Shown here: one piece after another, positions 9,076 through 18,848 of the stretch
How positions within the stretch are numbered: the first letter of the stretch is position 1
Layout of the letters: every line of letters begins with the position of its first letter
Position numbers and translations under genes: made by a program
NCBI GenBank assembly: GCA_965660625.1
Contig: CBFIAR010000012.1
Location: 47,284 to 111,283 of the forward strand
Origin: Glaciecola sp965660625
GTDB taxonomy: Bacteria; Pseudomonadota; Gammaproteobacteria; Enterobacterales; Alteromonadaceae
DNA length: 64,000 bases
Reading direction: 5' to 3'
The notes under the pieces: model-generated
Told to the model about the DNA's origin: nothing
The model's database searches: none
What the model saw: only the letters and a program-made list of their open reading frames with translations

Positions 9076-9337
9076 AAAACAACTTACTATCGTTAATAAA
9101 TTAGGCCTACACGCCCGCGCGGCTACTCAATTGGCAAAATTAGCCAATCAGTTTGAGGCTTCTATAACAATGTATCAGGATGATAAAGAAGCCTTTGCTA
9201 ACAGTGTCTTAGCGCTTATGATGCTTGAAAGCAGTCAAGGGAAACAAGTGCTAGTGCGCTGCGATGGAAACGACGCCGAAAAAGCAATGCAGGCGATTGA
9301 AAATTTAATCGTCAATAAATTTCACGAAGATGAATAG
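9065..9337 (+). CDS. ptsO: Phosphocarrier protein NPr (PtsO)
   Basis: NPr is the HPr-like phosphocarrier of the nitrogen PTS and passes phosphate from PtsP to PtsN. The 90-residue protein is a single HPr domain; the phosphorylated residue is His16 in GLHARAA. The region equivalent to the HPr regulatory serine reads NSVLALMML, without the strict NSIM pattern of carbon-PTS HPr. It starts inside the end of rapZ and is followed after six bases by mgtE. PtsP is not in this window. Confidence 0.94.
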   Translation: MIVEKQLTIVNKLGLHARAATQLAKLANQFEASITMYQDDKEAFANSVLALMMLESSQGKQVLVRCDGNDAEKAMQAIENLIVNKFHEDE

Positions 9338-9343
9338 GGCCTT

Positions 9344-10702
9344 ATGGCTGAAACTGTTGAACAGAATAATGTACAAAACCAGTTAGCCTCGATAAGCGAA
9401 TCGCTTAACGATGGAACTTTTGTGCAAGTTCGAAAGTTACTCCATGATCTGCAGCCAAGTGACGTTGCTCTTCTATTAGAATCAAGCCCGAGTAAAACCC
9501 GTAATGAATTATGGCAGCTCATTGACGCTGATTTTCATGGTGATGTCCTAGAGGAATTATCGGAAGATGTTCGTAACGGTATTATTTCTAAAATGGTGCC
9601 CTCTAGTGTGGTTGATGCACTTGAGGACATGGATACCGATGACTTAGTTGAAACCCTAAGTTCTCTGCCCGATCCTGTTTTACAAAGCATTTTGAAATCG
9701 ATGGATGCGCAAGATCGTTTGCGCGCGGAAAAAGCACTGTCATACGGTGAAGAGACGGCCGGTTTTATCATGAATACCGACACTATCACACTTCGTCCTG
9801 ACGTGACTATTGACGTGGTTTTGCGATATTTACGCCTCAAAGGTGAACTACCTGAAAACACCGATACCTTATATGTTGTCAATCGTCATGATAATTTGAT
9901 TGGCACCGTGCCGGTCACTAAATTGCTTACTTCACTTCCTGATATGAGTGTGAAAGAGATCATGAATGAAGAGCCGGAAACCATTCCCGTTGACATGAGT
10001 GACAGTGAAGTTGCGAGTATGTTTGAACGTTACGACTGGCTTTCAGCACCGGTTATCGATAAACACAAAATACTGGTCGGGCGAATCACAATTGATGATG
10101 TGGTAGACATTATTCGCGAAGATGCCGAACACTCTATGATGAGTATGGCGGGTCTAGATGATGAAGAAGATACATTTGCTCCGGTTGGAAAAAGTACCCA
10201 GCGCCGCTCTATTTGGCTTGGTGTCAATTTAGTCACCGCTTTAATGGCAGCTGCGGTGAGCGATTTATTTGAAGCCACGCTGAGTCAACTTGCCGTGCTA
10301 GCGATACTCAATACCATCGTGCCAAGTATGGGTGGCGTTGCGGGTAACCAAACTCTGACCCTAGTGATCCGCGGTATGGCATTAGGTCATGTTAGCCAAA
10401 GTAACTCGGCATGGCTTATCAAAAAAGAACTCGCCATCGGCTTTTTAAATGGTGTGATTTGGGCAACACTGATCGCCTCGGTAATCGCATTGTGGAAACA
10501 AGACTTTATGCTCGGCGTAGTCATCGCATTTGCTATGATGATGAATATGATCGCCGCAGGGCTCGCAGGTGCCACGTTACCGATTATAATGAAAAAATTA
10601 AATATTGACCCAGCGCTTGCTGGTAGCGTTATTCTAACGACGATCACTGATGTTGTGGGAATATTTGCATTCCTAGGTACCGCCACTTTATTCTTGATTT
10701 AG
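9344..10702 (+). CDS. mgtE: Magnesium transporter MgtE
   Basis: MgtE is a Mg2+ channel/transporter of the inner membrane whose cytoplasmic domains close the pore when Mg2+ is plentiful. The 452-residue protein has the superhelical N domain (about 20-130), two CBS domains (about 135-260) and five membrane helices from about 285 on, including GGVAGNQTLTLVIRGMALG and the NMIAAGLAGATLPI pore-region pattern. It directly follows ptsO by six bases and is probably the last gene of that transcript. Confidence 0.94.
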   Translation: MAETVEQNNVQNQLASISESLNDGTFVQVRKLLHDLQPSDVALLLESSPSKTRNELWQLIDADFHGDVLEELSEDVRNGIISKMVPSSVVDALEDMDTDDLVETLSSLPDPVLQSILKSMDAQDRLRAEKALSYGEETAGFIMNTDTITLRPDVTIDVVLRYLRLKGELPENTDTLYVVNRHDNLIGTVPVTKLLTSLPDMSVKEIMNEEPETIPVDMSDSEVASMFERYDWLSAPVIDKHKILVGRITIDDVVDIIREDAEHSMMSMAGLDDEEDTFAPVGKSTQRRSIWLGVNLVTALMAAAVSDLFEATLSQLAVLAILNTIVPSMGGVAGNQTLTLVIRGMALGHVSQSNSAWLIKKELAIGFLNGVIWATLIASVIALWKQDFMLGVVIAFAMMMNMIAAGLAGATLPIIMKKLNIDPALAGSVILTTITDVVGIFAFLGTATLFLI

Positions 10703-10729
10703 CTAATAAGGCATTCAATAAGCTGTGCC

Positions 10730-10751
10730 AGAACTGTCTTTACTTAGTTCT
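10730..10751. terminator. Weak hairpin between convergent mgtE and yigZ
   Basis: AGAACT and AGTTCT form a six-bp stem with a ten-base loop between the convergent ends of mgtE and yigZ; CTTTA follows. The stem is short and AT-rich, so terminator function is uncertain. Confidence 0.3.
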
Positions 10752-10753
10752 CT

Positions 10754-11389
10754 TTACGAGTTTCCACCTGCGTGTGCATTTTCAGAACGTTGATAGACAA
10801 TATTGCCAGAAGTAACATCAATGAGTGCTGACTGAAGTGCCTCAGCATCGCTGCACGCAACCGCAAAACGGTTTACTACGTGGCTTTGATACGTAACGTC
10901 TGCATCCTGCACTGAATATTTTTCCAACAAGCGAGCAATGGCACCTTGAAAGCTATAGTCATACTCAATGGTCACCCAGCAGCGTTCCACTTTTACTGTT
11001 AATGGCAACTTCTCCAGAACTTGAACAACCGCCTCAGAATATGCCCTCTGTAAACCACCCGTTCCTAACTTTGTGCCTCCAAAGTATCGCACAACTGCAA
11101 CCGCTATTTCGCCCAAACCACTATATTGAAGCACTTTCAACATTGGCATTCCAGCGGTGCCACTTGGCTCACCGTCATCACTCATGGAACATTCTGTGCT
11201 GTCGGGTGAACCTGCAATATATGCCCAACAAACATGATTAGCTTGTGGGTGTTCTATTTTTAATTTTTTTATAAAAGCATTAGCTTCCTGACGATTACTT
11301 ACATTTGTCACATAGGAAATAAATTTACTGCGTTTTATTTCTAACTCGACCTCGTTGTCGCCAGCAGGTATTGAGTAATCTATCGTCAT
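10754..11389 (-). CDS. yigZ: YigZ/IMPACT family protein
   Basis: A cytoplasmic protein of 211 residues in the YigZ/IMPACT family (UPF0029 fold), whose exact role in bacteria is unsettled. The signature motifs DGEPSGTAG and RYFGGTKLGTGGL are present in the N-terminal half, and a ferredoxin-like C-terminal domain follows. It lies 48 bases downstream of arcB on the same strand and may be co-transcribed with it. It is convergent with mgtE. Confidence 0.9.
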   Translation of the reverse strand: MTIDYSIPAGDNEVELEIKRSKFISYVTNVSNRQEANAFIKKLKIEHPQANHVCWAYIAGSPDSTECSMSDDGEPSGTAGMPMLKVLQYSGLGEIAVAVVRYFGGTKLGTGGLQRAYSEAVVQVLEKLPLTVKVERCWVTIEYDYSFQGAIARLLEKYSVQDADVTYQSHVVNRFAVACSDAEALQSALIDVTSGNIVYQRSENAHAGGNS

Positions 11390-11437
11390 AAGTATGCGTG
11401 CACTATGAAATTAAAGGTGGGCGGCAAACAAAAGCGA

Positions 11438-13789
11438 TTAATCATCTATCTTGTTGGCATTAACCCATTCCATCAAGTGCTCAACATCCTTATCAATCGC
11501 CATCGCGAGTTCTTCTACCCATTCGTGGACATTTTCCCACCAGGCTGGATGATCGCCCTCTTGAATCTTATTTGCCGTTTGCTGCACGCGCATCAAACCG
11601 ACCGAGCCAGCGGCACCTTTAATTTTATGTGCCTGAGAACAAACCTCGGCCTTTTCGTTTGCTGCGAGAGAGACAGTTAACAATTCCATGTACTCAGGAA
11701 TTTTCTCCTTAAAGATACCCAAACTTGCTCGCACCATATCTTCGCCAATAGTATCAATCAACATTTGCAGCATATCCACATCTAAAATCTTGTCTACTTT
11801 TGGGATACTGACGAGTTCACTCGCTGGGCGTCTTTCGTCGTGTTTTTGTTCTTCACCAAACAACTCATTAAACACTTCTATCACGCGGCTCTTTTTAATT
11901 GGCTTAGCAATGATATCGTCCATGCCGTTTTGCAAATATTCTTCGCGCTTTTTAATTACGTTTGCCGTCAAGGCAACAATAGGAGTTTGTAGCACTAACT
12001 CTTCTTCGTGCAGCACTTTTGCAACATCAAAGCCACTCATATCAGGCAGTTGGATATCAAGTAAAATTAGGTCATATTCGGTTTTACGGGCCATTTCAAT
12101 TGCAGCGGTGCCTGTCATAGCAACCTCTACCCGTTGCCCTAATTTTTCCAATAACGCTTTCGCCACCAACACATTCAATTCGATATCTTCAACGAGTAAA
12201 ATATTTAAATTACTAACTTCTAATTCAGCCATCCTAGCCTGCTGCTGGCTAATCGCTACCGGTAATACAATTTCGAAACATGTACCTTGACCAACCACGC
12301 TGTGCACAAGAATCTCACCATCCATCTTATCAACCATTTGCTTACATATTGCTAAGCCAATGCCTGTGCCTGTCGCAGACTTGTGATCAGGATGGTCCAC
12401 TTGATAATACATCGCAAATATCTTTTCCAAATCATCCGTCGGAATGCCAATACCGGTATCTGTAATCCTGAAGGTAACTTTAGCGTTACCCGCACCTTCA
12501 TCGGTTGCAGCGACAGTGAGTTTCACCTCACCTTTTTGAGTGAACTTGATAGCATTAAATAATATATTCCACAGTACCTGACGCAACCTAGTACCGTCTG
12601 CTTCAATGGCAAAAGGGATAGGTTCTAAAATTTCAGAGTGAAACTTTAAGTTCTTATCCTGCGCTAATAAGCTGACAATACTCGTGATTTCATTCGTAAA
12701 GTCACGCAAATTGACTGTTTTTAAATCAATTTCAATTTTGTCTCTATCGAGCTTATCAAGATCCACAATATCGTTGAAAATATTACCCAAAGTAATCGCA
12801 CTTGCATAGATTGTGCTCACCCAATCGAATTGCTCTTTGCTTAATTTGGTGTCTCGTAGCATTCGACTCAAGCCAACAATACCATTTAAGGGCGTGCGGA
12901 GTTCGTGACTAATTGTAGCAACAAATTTTGTTTTGTCCTTGCTGGCTTGGGCAATTGCACTTTCTGCTTGTTTTCGTTCAGTCATGTCTCGACCAAAGGC
13001 TAGCAGACCCAAACGATGTCCATCCTGATCAAAAAATGGTACCTTGCGCATCTCGAAGTACCGACGACGGCCATCCGCGAATTGTAACCACAACTCTTCA
13101 GTCAAACTGGCGTTGGTTTCCAATACTTCATTGTCACTAGCAGCGACCTGTCGAGCGAGGTGCTCATCATAAACCTGATGTGGTGTTAACCCTACGAGTT
13201 CAGCCTCTGTTTTACCGGTCACTTCCTCGGCAACACGGTTACAACCAGCAAACCGCCCTTCTTCATTCCGATAATAAATTAGGTCAGGAGACGCGTCTAT
13301 AATAGAGCGTGTCAGTGTAGATAAACGCCTAGCCTGCATTTCCTGTTCTGATTTTTCTTTTATTTCCCGCTCTAGCTCTTCAAATACACTCTCACGCTCT
13401 AATTGCGCATTGCGTCGCTGCTCTATTTCATAATTTAACTGACGAATATTATTTTGTAACTCACGATTTAAAATAACGTCATGTTTGCGCAAGCGTTCTA
13501 ATTGACTGACGGCATCTTCCAACTTAATTCGACTATGCTCTAGTTGTTTAATTAGCTCACTAAAAAAATACAGTACCCAAGGTGCGCTCAGTAAAGTCAG
13601 GATGAGTGCGCTAATGAAGTCGTCTGGATTAACCTGACTCCCTAAGCTGGCTCTTATTATATATGAGCCCGCTAATGTAAACAGCAGCGTCAATATGACA
13701 AACATAATACTAATTTTCAGTGTGCCAAAGCGGTCAACAAATTTTGCAAATTTGATGGCCCAAGAGTCATTTGATGATTTTAAGTGCAT
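11438..13789 (-). CDS. arcB: Aerobic respiration control sensor kinase ArcB
   Basis: ArcB is the tripartite hybrid kinase that senses quinone redox state and phosphorylates ArcA. The 783-residue protein has two N-terminal membrane helices (about 27-47 and 58-78), a coiled-coil linker (about 80-155), a PAS domain (about 160-270), the H-box with His295 in ISHELRTPLNG, an HATPase domain, a receiver with Asp578 (LILLDIQLPDM) and an Hpt domain with His721 (HKIKGAAGS). Of the two redox cysteines known in E. coli (Cys180, Cys241) only the first is kept (Cys183); Tyr244 replaces the second. ArcA is not in the window. Confidence 0.95.
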   Translation of the reverse strand: MHLKSSNDSWAIKFAKFVDRFGTLKISIMFVILTLLFTLAGSYIIRASLGSQVNPDDFISALILTLLSAPWVLYFFSELIKQLEHSRIKLEDAVSQLERLRKHDVILNRELQNNIRQLNYEIEQRRNAQLERESVFEELEREIKEKSEQEMQARRLSTLTRSIIDASPDLIYYRNEEGRFAGCNRVAEEVTGKTEAELVGLTPHQVYDEHLARQVAASDNEVLETNASLTEELWLQFADGRRRYFEMRKVPFFDQDGHRLGLLAFGRDMTERKQAESAIAQASKDKTKFVATISHELRTPLNGIVGLSRMLRDTKLSKEQFDWVSTIYASAITLGNIFNDIVDLDKLDRDKIEIDLKTVNLRDFTNEITSIVSLLAQDKNLKFHSEILEPIPFAIEADGTRLRQVLWNILFNAIKFTQKGEVKLTVAATDEGAGNAKVTFRITDTGIGIPTDDLEKIFAMYYQVDHPDHKSATGTGIGLAICKQMVDKMDGEILVHSVVGQGTCFEIVLPVAISQQQARMAELEVSNLNILLVEDIELNVLVAKALLEKLGQRVEVAMTGTAAIEMARKTEYDLILLDIQLPDMSGFDVAKVLHEEELVLQTPIVALTANVIKKREEYLQNGMDDIIAKPIKKSRVIEVFNELFGEEQKHDERRPASELVSIPKVDKILDVDMLQMLIDTIGEDMVRASLGIFKEKIPEYMELLTVSLAANEKAEVCSQAHKIKGAAGSVGLMRVQQTANKIQEGDHPAWWENVHEWVEELAMAIDKDVEHLMEWVNANKIDD

Positions 13790-14281
13790 AAAAAGAGGTC
13801 GTCTTAAACTAGAGGTAGGTGGCTATGCTACCAAGAATGCAAAATAAGTGACAATAAAGAAATGAATTGATCGAATAACGACACAGCAAAGCACAATACT
13901 TATGCATTAAGAACAGCATTTTCATTCACAAACGTTTTTTCGCCTAAACAGACATTGCTGCTACAGCGGCAATAAAAAAATAATTTTCATACCACAAATA
14001 AAGAGAATCCTCTGCAAACATATGCAGATGAGTGAGACATGCATGGCCGAACTCATTATTAACAAAGGACATCACTGTAATTTCCATTACTTGGAAACAA
14101 CATTCACCAAAAAAATATTAATATTATCGCTGTTTATAATTGATTTTTTCTTGGGGAATATGTATGTTGTCGAGTCCGTTTTGAAATGCATAAAAATTCG
14201 TAATTATCAAAGTTCACAACGGCTCAAGAATTCTGTCAAATCCGACAGCAAAAAGCTCAAAATAATAATAAAAAGAAACAC

Positions 14282-14301
14282 AGCGACATTATCGCTTTTT
14301 T
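14282..14301 (+). terminator. Terminator-like hairpin in the gltB leader
   Basis: AGCGA, a five-base loop, TCGCT and then a run of T form a small intrinsic-terminator-like structure 65 bases before the gltB ATG, preceded by an A-rich stretch. It could end an upstream leader transcript or act as an attenuator of gltBD. The stem is only five base pairs. Confidence 0.4.
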
Positions 14302-14333
14302 AACAAGTATCACGCTAGTTTTAGGACAACGTG

Positions 14334-14360
14334 CCTCGGTGAACGTTAACGAGGAAGGAG
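14334..14360 (+). promoter_or_regulatory. gltB Shine-Dalgarno with adjoining small hairpin
   Basis: The gltB ribosome binding site GGAAGGAG lies six bases ahead of the ATG. Just before it CCTCG (14334-14338) can pair with CGAGG (14350-14354), whose last two G overlap the start of the purine tract. Such pairing could lower access to the site; this is an inference from sequence alone. Confidence 0.4.
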
Positions 14361-14366
14361 AAAAAC

Positions 14367-17300
14367 ATGAGTTTGTATCATCAAAATGATTCCAAAGACA
14401 ATTGTGGTTTTGGTCTAATTGCACACACAACAGGTGAAGCAAGTCACCAACTAGTTAAGACCGCAATTGAAGGTCTAGACCGCATGCAACACCGTGGAGG
14501 CGTTGCTGCCGACGGTAAAACAGGAGATGGTTGCGGACTGTTATTGCAAAAGCCCAACGCTTTTTATCAAAAAATTGCGCAAGACAGAGGCTGGAAGCTA
14601 ACGAAAGACTACGGCGTGGGCATGATTTTCTTGAGTCAGAACCCCACCCTTGCCGAACAATCACGCCAAATTCTGAATGAAGAAATGGAACGCGAAATGT
14701 TGCCGATACTAGGCTGGCGAGAGGTTCCTGTAGATAAAACAGTATTGGGTGATTTAGCTCTAACGGGCGTTCCACAGATCGAGCAAGTCTTTGTTAATTG
14801 CCCTAGCGGCTGGCGTACTGAAGATCTAGAACGCCGTTTATATATGGCAAGACGCCGGGCAGAGAAACGCTTAGAAGATGATCCTGACTTTTATGTAGCG
14901 TGTTTATCCGCTCTCGTTACCGTTTATAAAGGCTTGGTAATGCCAAAAGATTTACCCGCTTTTTACCTTGATCTTGCCGATGAAAACCTACAATCGAGTA
15001 TTTGTGTTTTCCACCAGAGATTTTCAACCAACACTCTACCAAAGTGGCCTCTAGCACAACCTTTTAGGTACTTAGCGCACAACGGTGAGATTAATACTAT
15101 TAAAGGCAATCGAGACTGGGCTGCAGCGCGAGAAGGTAAGTTTGCGACGCCATTGATACCCGATTTAATGCAAGCCGCTCCCTTTGTAAATACAGAAGGT
15201 TCAGACTCTAGTTCACTGGACAACATGCTTGAGCTATTTTTAGCCGGCGGCATGGACTTATTCCGTGCGATGCGATTACTAGTGCCACCTGCATATCAAA
15301 ATAACAAAACCATGGGTGAAGAACTACGTTCATTTTACGAGTTTAACTCAATGCATATGGAACCTTGGGATGGCCCAGCAGGCATCGTATTGACCAATGG
15401 TCGTCATGTAGCCTGCAACCTCGATAGAAATGGCTTACGTCCTGCTCGGTATGTCATCACCAAAGATGGACTCATTACTCTAGCATCCGAAATTGGCATA
15501 TGGGACTACAAGCAAGAAGATGTGATTGAGAAAGGCCGCGTTGGTCCCGGTGAAATGCTCGCTGTGGATACCTATACCGGTAAAATTTGGCGTACCAACG
15601 AAATTGACGACGACCTGCAGTCTCGCCACCCATACAAAGAATGGTTAGACAGCCATATCAAGCATCTTATTCCTGTGCAAAGTGCTGATCATAGCAAAAT
15701 TGGTCAGCGCGTGTTTGACGATAACAAAATGGCGACCTACCACAAACTGCACGGCTACAGTTACGAAGAGATGCAGCAAATCATCAAGGTACTCGCTAAA
15801 GACGGTCAAGAGGCTGTAGGCTCGATGGGCGACGATACACCTATGGCAATAATGTCATCAAACAACCGCACATTGTATGATTACTTTCGGCAGCAATTTG
15901 CTCAGGTGACCAATCCGCCAATTGATTCACTGCGCGAAAATCACGTGATGTCATTAGCCACGTGTATTGGTCGTGAACAGAATGTATTCAATGAAACCAG
16001 AGGTTATGCAAACCGAGTGCTGTTTGAGTCACCTATTCTTATGTATACCGACTTAAAGCAACTGCGCGAACTGGACAAAAAGTATTATTACAACGAAAAC
16101 ATTCAACTTAACTATCATCCCGAAGAAGGCTTAGCCGCGGCGATTGTGCGTATTTGTGATGAGGTTGAAGAGGCTGTGCGCGAGCGTGGTGCTGTTTTTG
16201 TCGTACTTACCGACCGAGATATAAGCCCAGAAACACTGCCCATTCCAGCAGCAATGGCAGTTGGAGCAGTGCAACGCAGACTGATTGATAAAGCGCTACG
16301 TTGTGATGCTAACATTGTTGTTGAAACCGCTTCAGCGAGAGATCCGCATCACTTTGCCGTACTCATTGGCTTGGGTGCAACAGCTATTTATCCTTTCTTA
16401 GCGTATGAAACCATTGAGCAGATGGTTGAGAATAAAGAGCTAGATATCACTGCTATGCAGGCTGTTATGAATTACCGTAAAGGTATTAATAAAGGCTTAT
16501 ATAAGATAATGTCAAAGATGGGCATTAGCACGATTGCAAGTTATAGAAGCTCTAAATTATTTGAAGCAGTCGGTATCAGTAGTGACGTCATTGCACTGTG
16601 TTTTAGAGGCGTGCCTAGTCGTATTCAAGGTGCATCATTTGCAGATTTCGAGCAGGACCTAACAAATCTATCTAGGATTGCTTGGTTAAAGCGTAAAAAA
16701 ATCTCTCACGGTGGTTTGTTGAAATACGTGCACGGTGGCGAATATCATGCATACAACCCGGATGTAGTTACGTCGCTGCAAAAAGCAGTGGTGAGCGGAA
16801 AATACGAAGATTATCAAGTATTCAGTAGCTTAGTAAATGGTCGTGCTCCTGCGCATTTGCGTGACCTTATGCAAATAAAGAGCTTCAAAGAAGCCATTCA
16901 CATTGATCAAGTTGAACCCGCGGAAAAGTTATTTCCACGCTTTGATACCGCAGCGATGTCGATGGGTTCATTGAGTCCGGAGGCACATGAAGCATTGGCA
17001 ATTGCAATGAACCGATTGGGCGGGCAATCAAATTCAGGTGAAGGCGGTGAAGACCCTGCCCGCTTTAACACTGAAAAGAACAGTAAAATAAAGCAAGTCG
17101 CTTCTGGTCGCTTTGGTGTGACACCGCATTACTTAATGAATGCGAATGTGATACAAATTAAAGTAGCTCAAGGCGCGAAGCCAGGCGAAGGTGGTCAACT
17201 TCCTGGGGACAAAGTTAATAAATACATAGCTGATTTACGTTTTTCAGTGCCTGGCGTTACCCTAATTTCGCCACCACCGCATCACGATATTTATTCAATA

Positions 17301-18833
17301 GAGGATTTAGCTCAGCTTATTTTCGACTTAAAGCAAGTTAACCCTAAAGCACTAATCTCAGTAAAATTAGTATCTGAACCTGGCGTGGGCACAATTGCTA
17401 CCGGCGTGGCAAAAGCCTATGCCGACTTAATTACTATTTCTGGCTATGATGGCGGCACCGGTGCCAGCCCATTATCCTCGGTTAAATATGCAGGAAGCCC
17501 ATTTGAATTAGGTTTAGCGGAAACACAGCAAGCCCTAGTTGAAAACGGATTACGTCACAAAGTTCGGGTGCAAACCGATGGCGGCTTAAAAACCGGTTTA
17601 GACGTAGTCAAAGCAGGCATTCTCGGTGCAGAAAGCTTTGGCTTTGGGACTGGTCCGATGGTCGCGCTAGGATGCAAGTATTTACGCATTTGTCATTTAA
17701 ACAATTGCGCTACGGGTGTCGCAACCCAAGACAAAACTCTGCGTGAAAACTACTTTATTGGTTTACCTGACATGGTAATGAACTACTTTAAGTTCGTTGC
17801 TCAAGAGGTGCGCGAAATTATGGCCAGTATAGGTGTGACGAGTTTCCAAGACTTAGTAGGTCGAACAGAGTTACTCACTTTATTGGAAGGCCAAACTGCG
17901 AAACAACAGCGACTTGATTTATCGCCTCTATTGGTTAAACCTGAAGCTGGCAAGCATACTCGCTTATTCTGTTCAGAAACAACGAATGAACCTATCGATA
18001 AAGGCGTATTGAATAAAAAAATATTAGCGGACAACAAACATGCCGCTAAATACTTGAAAGGAGCGCAGTTTACTTACAATGTGCGCAATACTGATCGCAG
18101 TATTGGGGCCACGTTGTCAGGCTATATTGCGAGCATACACGGCAATCAAGGCATGGCAGATCATCCGATTCAACTGACCCTAACCGGCACAGTCGGCCAA
18201 AGCTTCGGTTGTTGGAACGCCGGCGGTTTACAAATGCGCTTGATTGGTGATGCTAATGATTATGTAGGCAAAGGCATGACTGGTGGAAAGCTGGTTATTC
18301 ATCCTCCGCGCAATGTATCGTTTGATACCCATAGCAGCACCATTATGGGTAACACGTGTTTGTATGGCGCAACCGGCGGTAAGCTTTTCGCAGCAGGCCG
18401 CGCAGGTGAGCGATTTGCAGTTCGTAATTCAGGTGCCGTGGCGGTTATTGAAGGCATGGGTGATAACGGGTGTGAATATATGACCGGTGGCATTGTGGCA
18501 TGCCTAGGTAGCATAGGCGTGAACTTTGGTGCTGGTATGACCGGGGGTTTCGCCTACCTGTACGATGAGTTTAATGACATGAGCAATAGAGTCAATGAGG
18601 ACCTTGTTGATATTATGAGCGTTGACGACAAAGTTATTCTTTCTGAGCATTTACGAGGGCTGATCAACCGCCACTATGAAGAAACAGGCAGCGATCATTC
18701 ACTTGCTCTGCTCACAAACTTCGCTGAAGAAAGTAAAAACTTTAGACTAATCAAGCCTAAAACCAGCGATGTTAAAAACTTACTTGGCCATATCAGCCGT
18801 TCTACCGCAGAACTACGCATACAAGCGCAATAG
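14367..18833 (+). CDS. gltB: Glutamate synthase (NADPH) large subunit GltB
   Basis: GltB makes glutamate from 2-oxoglutarate using ammonia released from glutamine. The 1488-residue protein has an N-terminal class II glutaminase domain whose nucleophile is Cys13 (DNCGFGL) after a short propeptide, a central domain, the FMN-binding synthase domain (SNSGEGGEDPAR, GAKPGEGGQLPG), the [3Fe-4S] cysteines 1103, 1109 and 1114, and a C-terminal GXGXG beta-helix. A strong ribosome binding site precedes the ATG. gltD follows after 15 bases, so the two subunits form one operon. Confidence 0.97.
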   Translation: MSLYHQNDSKDNCGFGLIAHTTGEASHQLVKTAIEGLDRMQHRGGVAADGKTGDGCGLLLQKPNAFYQKIAQDRGWKLTKDYGVGMIFLSQNPTLAEQSRQILNEEMEREMLPILGWREVPVDKTVLGDLALTGVPQIEQVFVNCPSGWRTEDLERRLYMARRRAEKRLEDDPDFYVACLSALVTVYKGLVMPKDLPAFYLDLADENLQSSICVFHQRFSTNTLPKWPLAQPFRYLAHNGEINTIKGNRDWAAAREGKFATPLIPDLMQAAPFVNTEGSDSSSLDNMLELFLAGGMDLFRAMRLLVPPAYQNNKTMGEELRSFYEFNSMHMEPWDGPAGIVLTNGRHVACNLDRNGLRPARYVITKDGLITLASEIGIWDYKQEDVIEKGRVGPGEMLAVDTYTGKIWRTNEIDDDLQSRHPYKEWLDSHIKHLIPVQSADHSKIGQRVFDDNKMATYHKLHGYSYEEMQQIIKVLAKDGQEAVGSMGDDTPMAIMSSNNRTLYDYFRQQFAQVTNPPIDSLRENHVMSLATCIGREQNVFNETRGYANRVLFESPILMYTDLKQLRELDKKYYYNENIQLNYHPEEGLAAAIVRICDEVEEAVRERGAVFVVLTDRDISPETLPIPAAMAVGAVQRRLIDKALRCDANIVVETASARDPHHFAVLIGLGATAIYPFLAYETIEQMVENKELDITAMQAVMNYRKGINKGLYKIMSKMGISTIASYRSSKLFEAVGISSDVIALCFRGVPSRIQGASFADFEQDLTNLSRIAWLKRKKISHGGLLKYVHGGEYHAYNPDVVTSLQKAVVSGKYEDYQVFSSLVNGRAPAHLRDLMQIKSFKEAIHIDQVEPAEKLFPRFDTAAMSMGSLSPEAHEALAIAMNRLGGQSNSGEGGEDPARFNTEKNSKIKQVASGRFGVTPHYLMNANVIQIKVAQGAKPGEGGQLPGDKVNKYIADLRFSVPGVTLISPPPHHDIYSIEDLAQLIFDLKQVNPKALISVKLVSEPGVGTIATGVAKAYADLITISGYDGGTGASPLSSVKYAGSPFELGLAETQQALVENGLRHKVRVQTDGGLKTGLDVVKAGILGAESFGFGTGPMVALGCKYLRICHLNNCATGVATQDKTLRENYFIGLPDMVMNYFKFVAQEVREIMASIGVTSFQDLVGRTELLTLLEGQTAKQQRLDLSPLLVKPEAGKHTRLFCSETTNEPIDKGVLNKKILADNKHAAKYLKGAQFTYNVRNTDRSIGATLSGYIASIHGNQGMADHPIQLTLTGTVGQSFGCWNAGGLQMRLIGDANDYVGKGMTGGKLVIHPPRNVSFDTHSSTIMGNTCLYGATGGKLFAAGRAGERFAVRNSGAVAVIEGMGDNGCEYMTGGIVACLGSIGVNFGAGMTGGFAYLYDEFNDMSNRVNEDLVDIMSVDDKVILSEHLRGLINRHYEETGSDHSLALLTNFAEESKNFRLIKPKTSDVKNLLGHISRSTAELRIQAQ

Positions 18834-18848
18834 GAAGAGAGAAATACT

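Larger units (their letters stand above)
13790..14366. other. Divergent intergenic region arcB/gltB, 577 bases
   Basis: AT-rich sequence between the divergent arcB and gltB genes. A 93-codon open frame at 14022-14303 has poor composition for a protein, many Lys/Ile codons and no close relative I recognise; I do not call it a gene. The region contains the gltB leader with small hairpins (see separate entries). Promoters must lie here but cannot be fixed by eye. Confidence 0.5.

Noticed and set aside
14022..14303. 93-codon ORF between arcB and gltB
   Set aside because: AT-driven composition, no ribosome site, ends in the T tract of a hairpin; kept only as part of the gltB leader.
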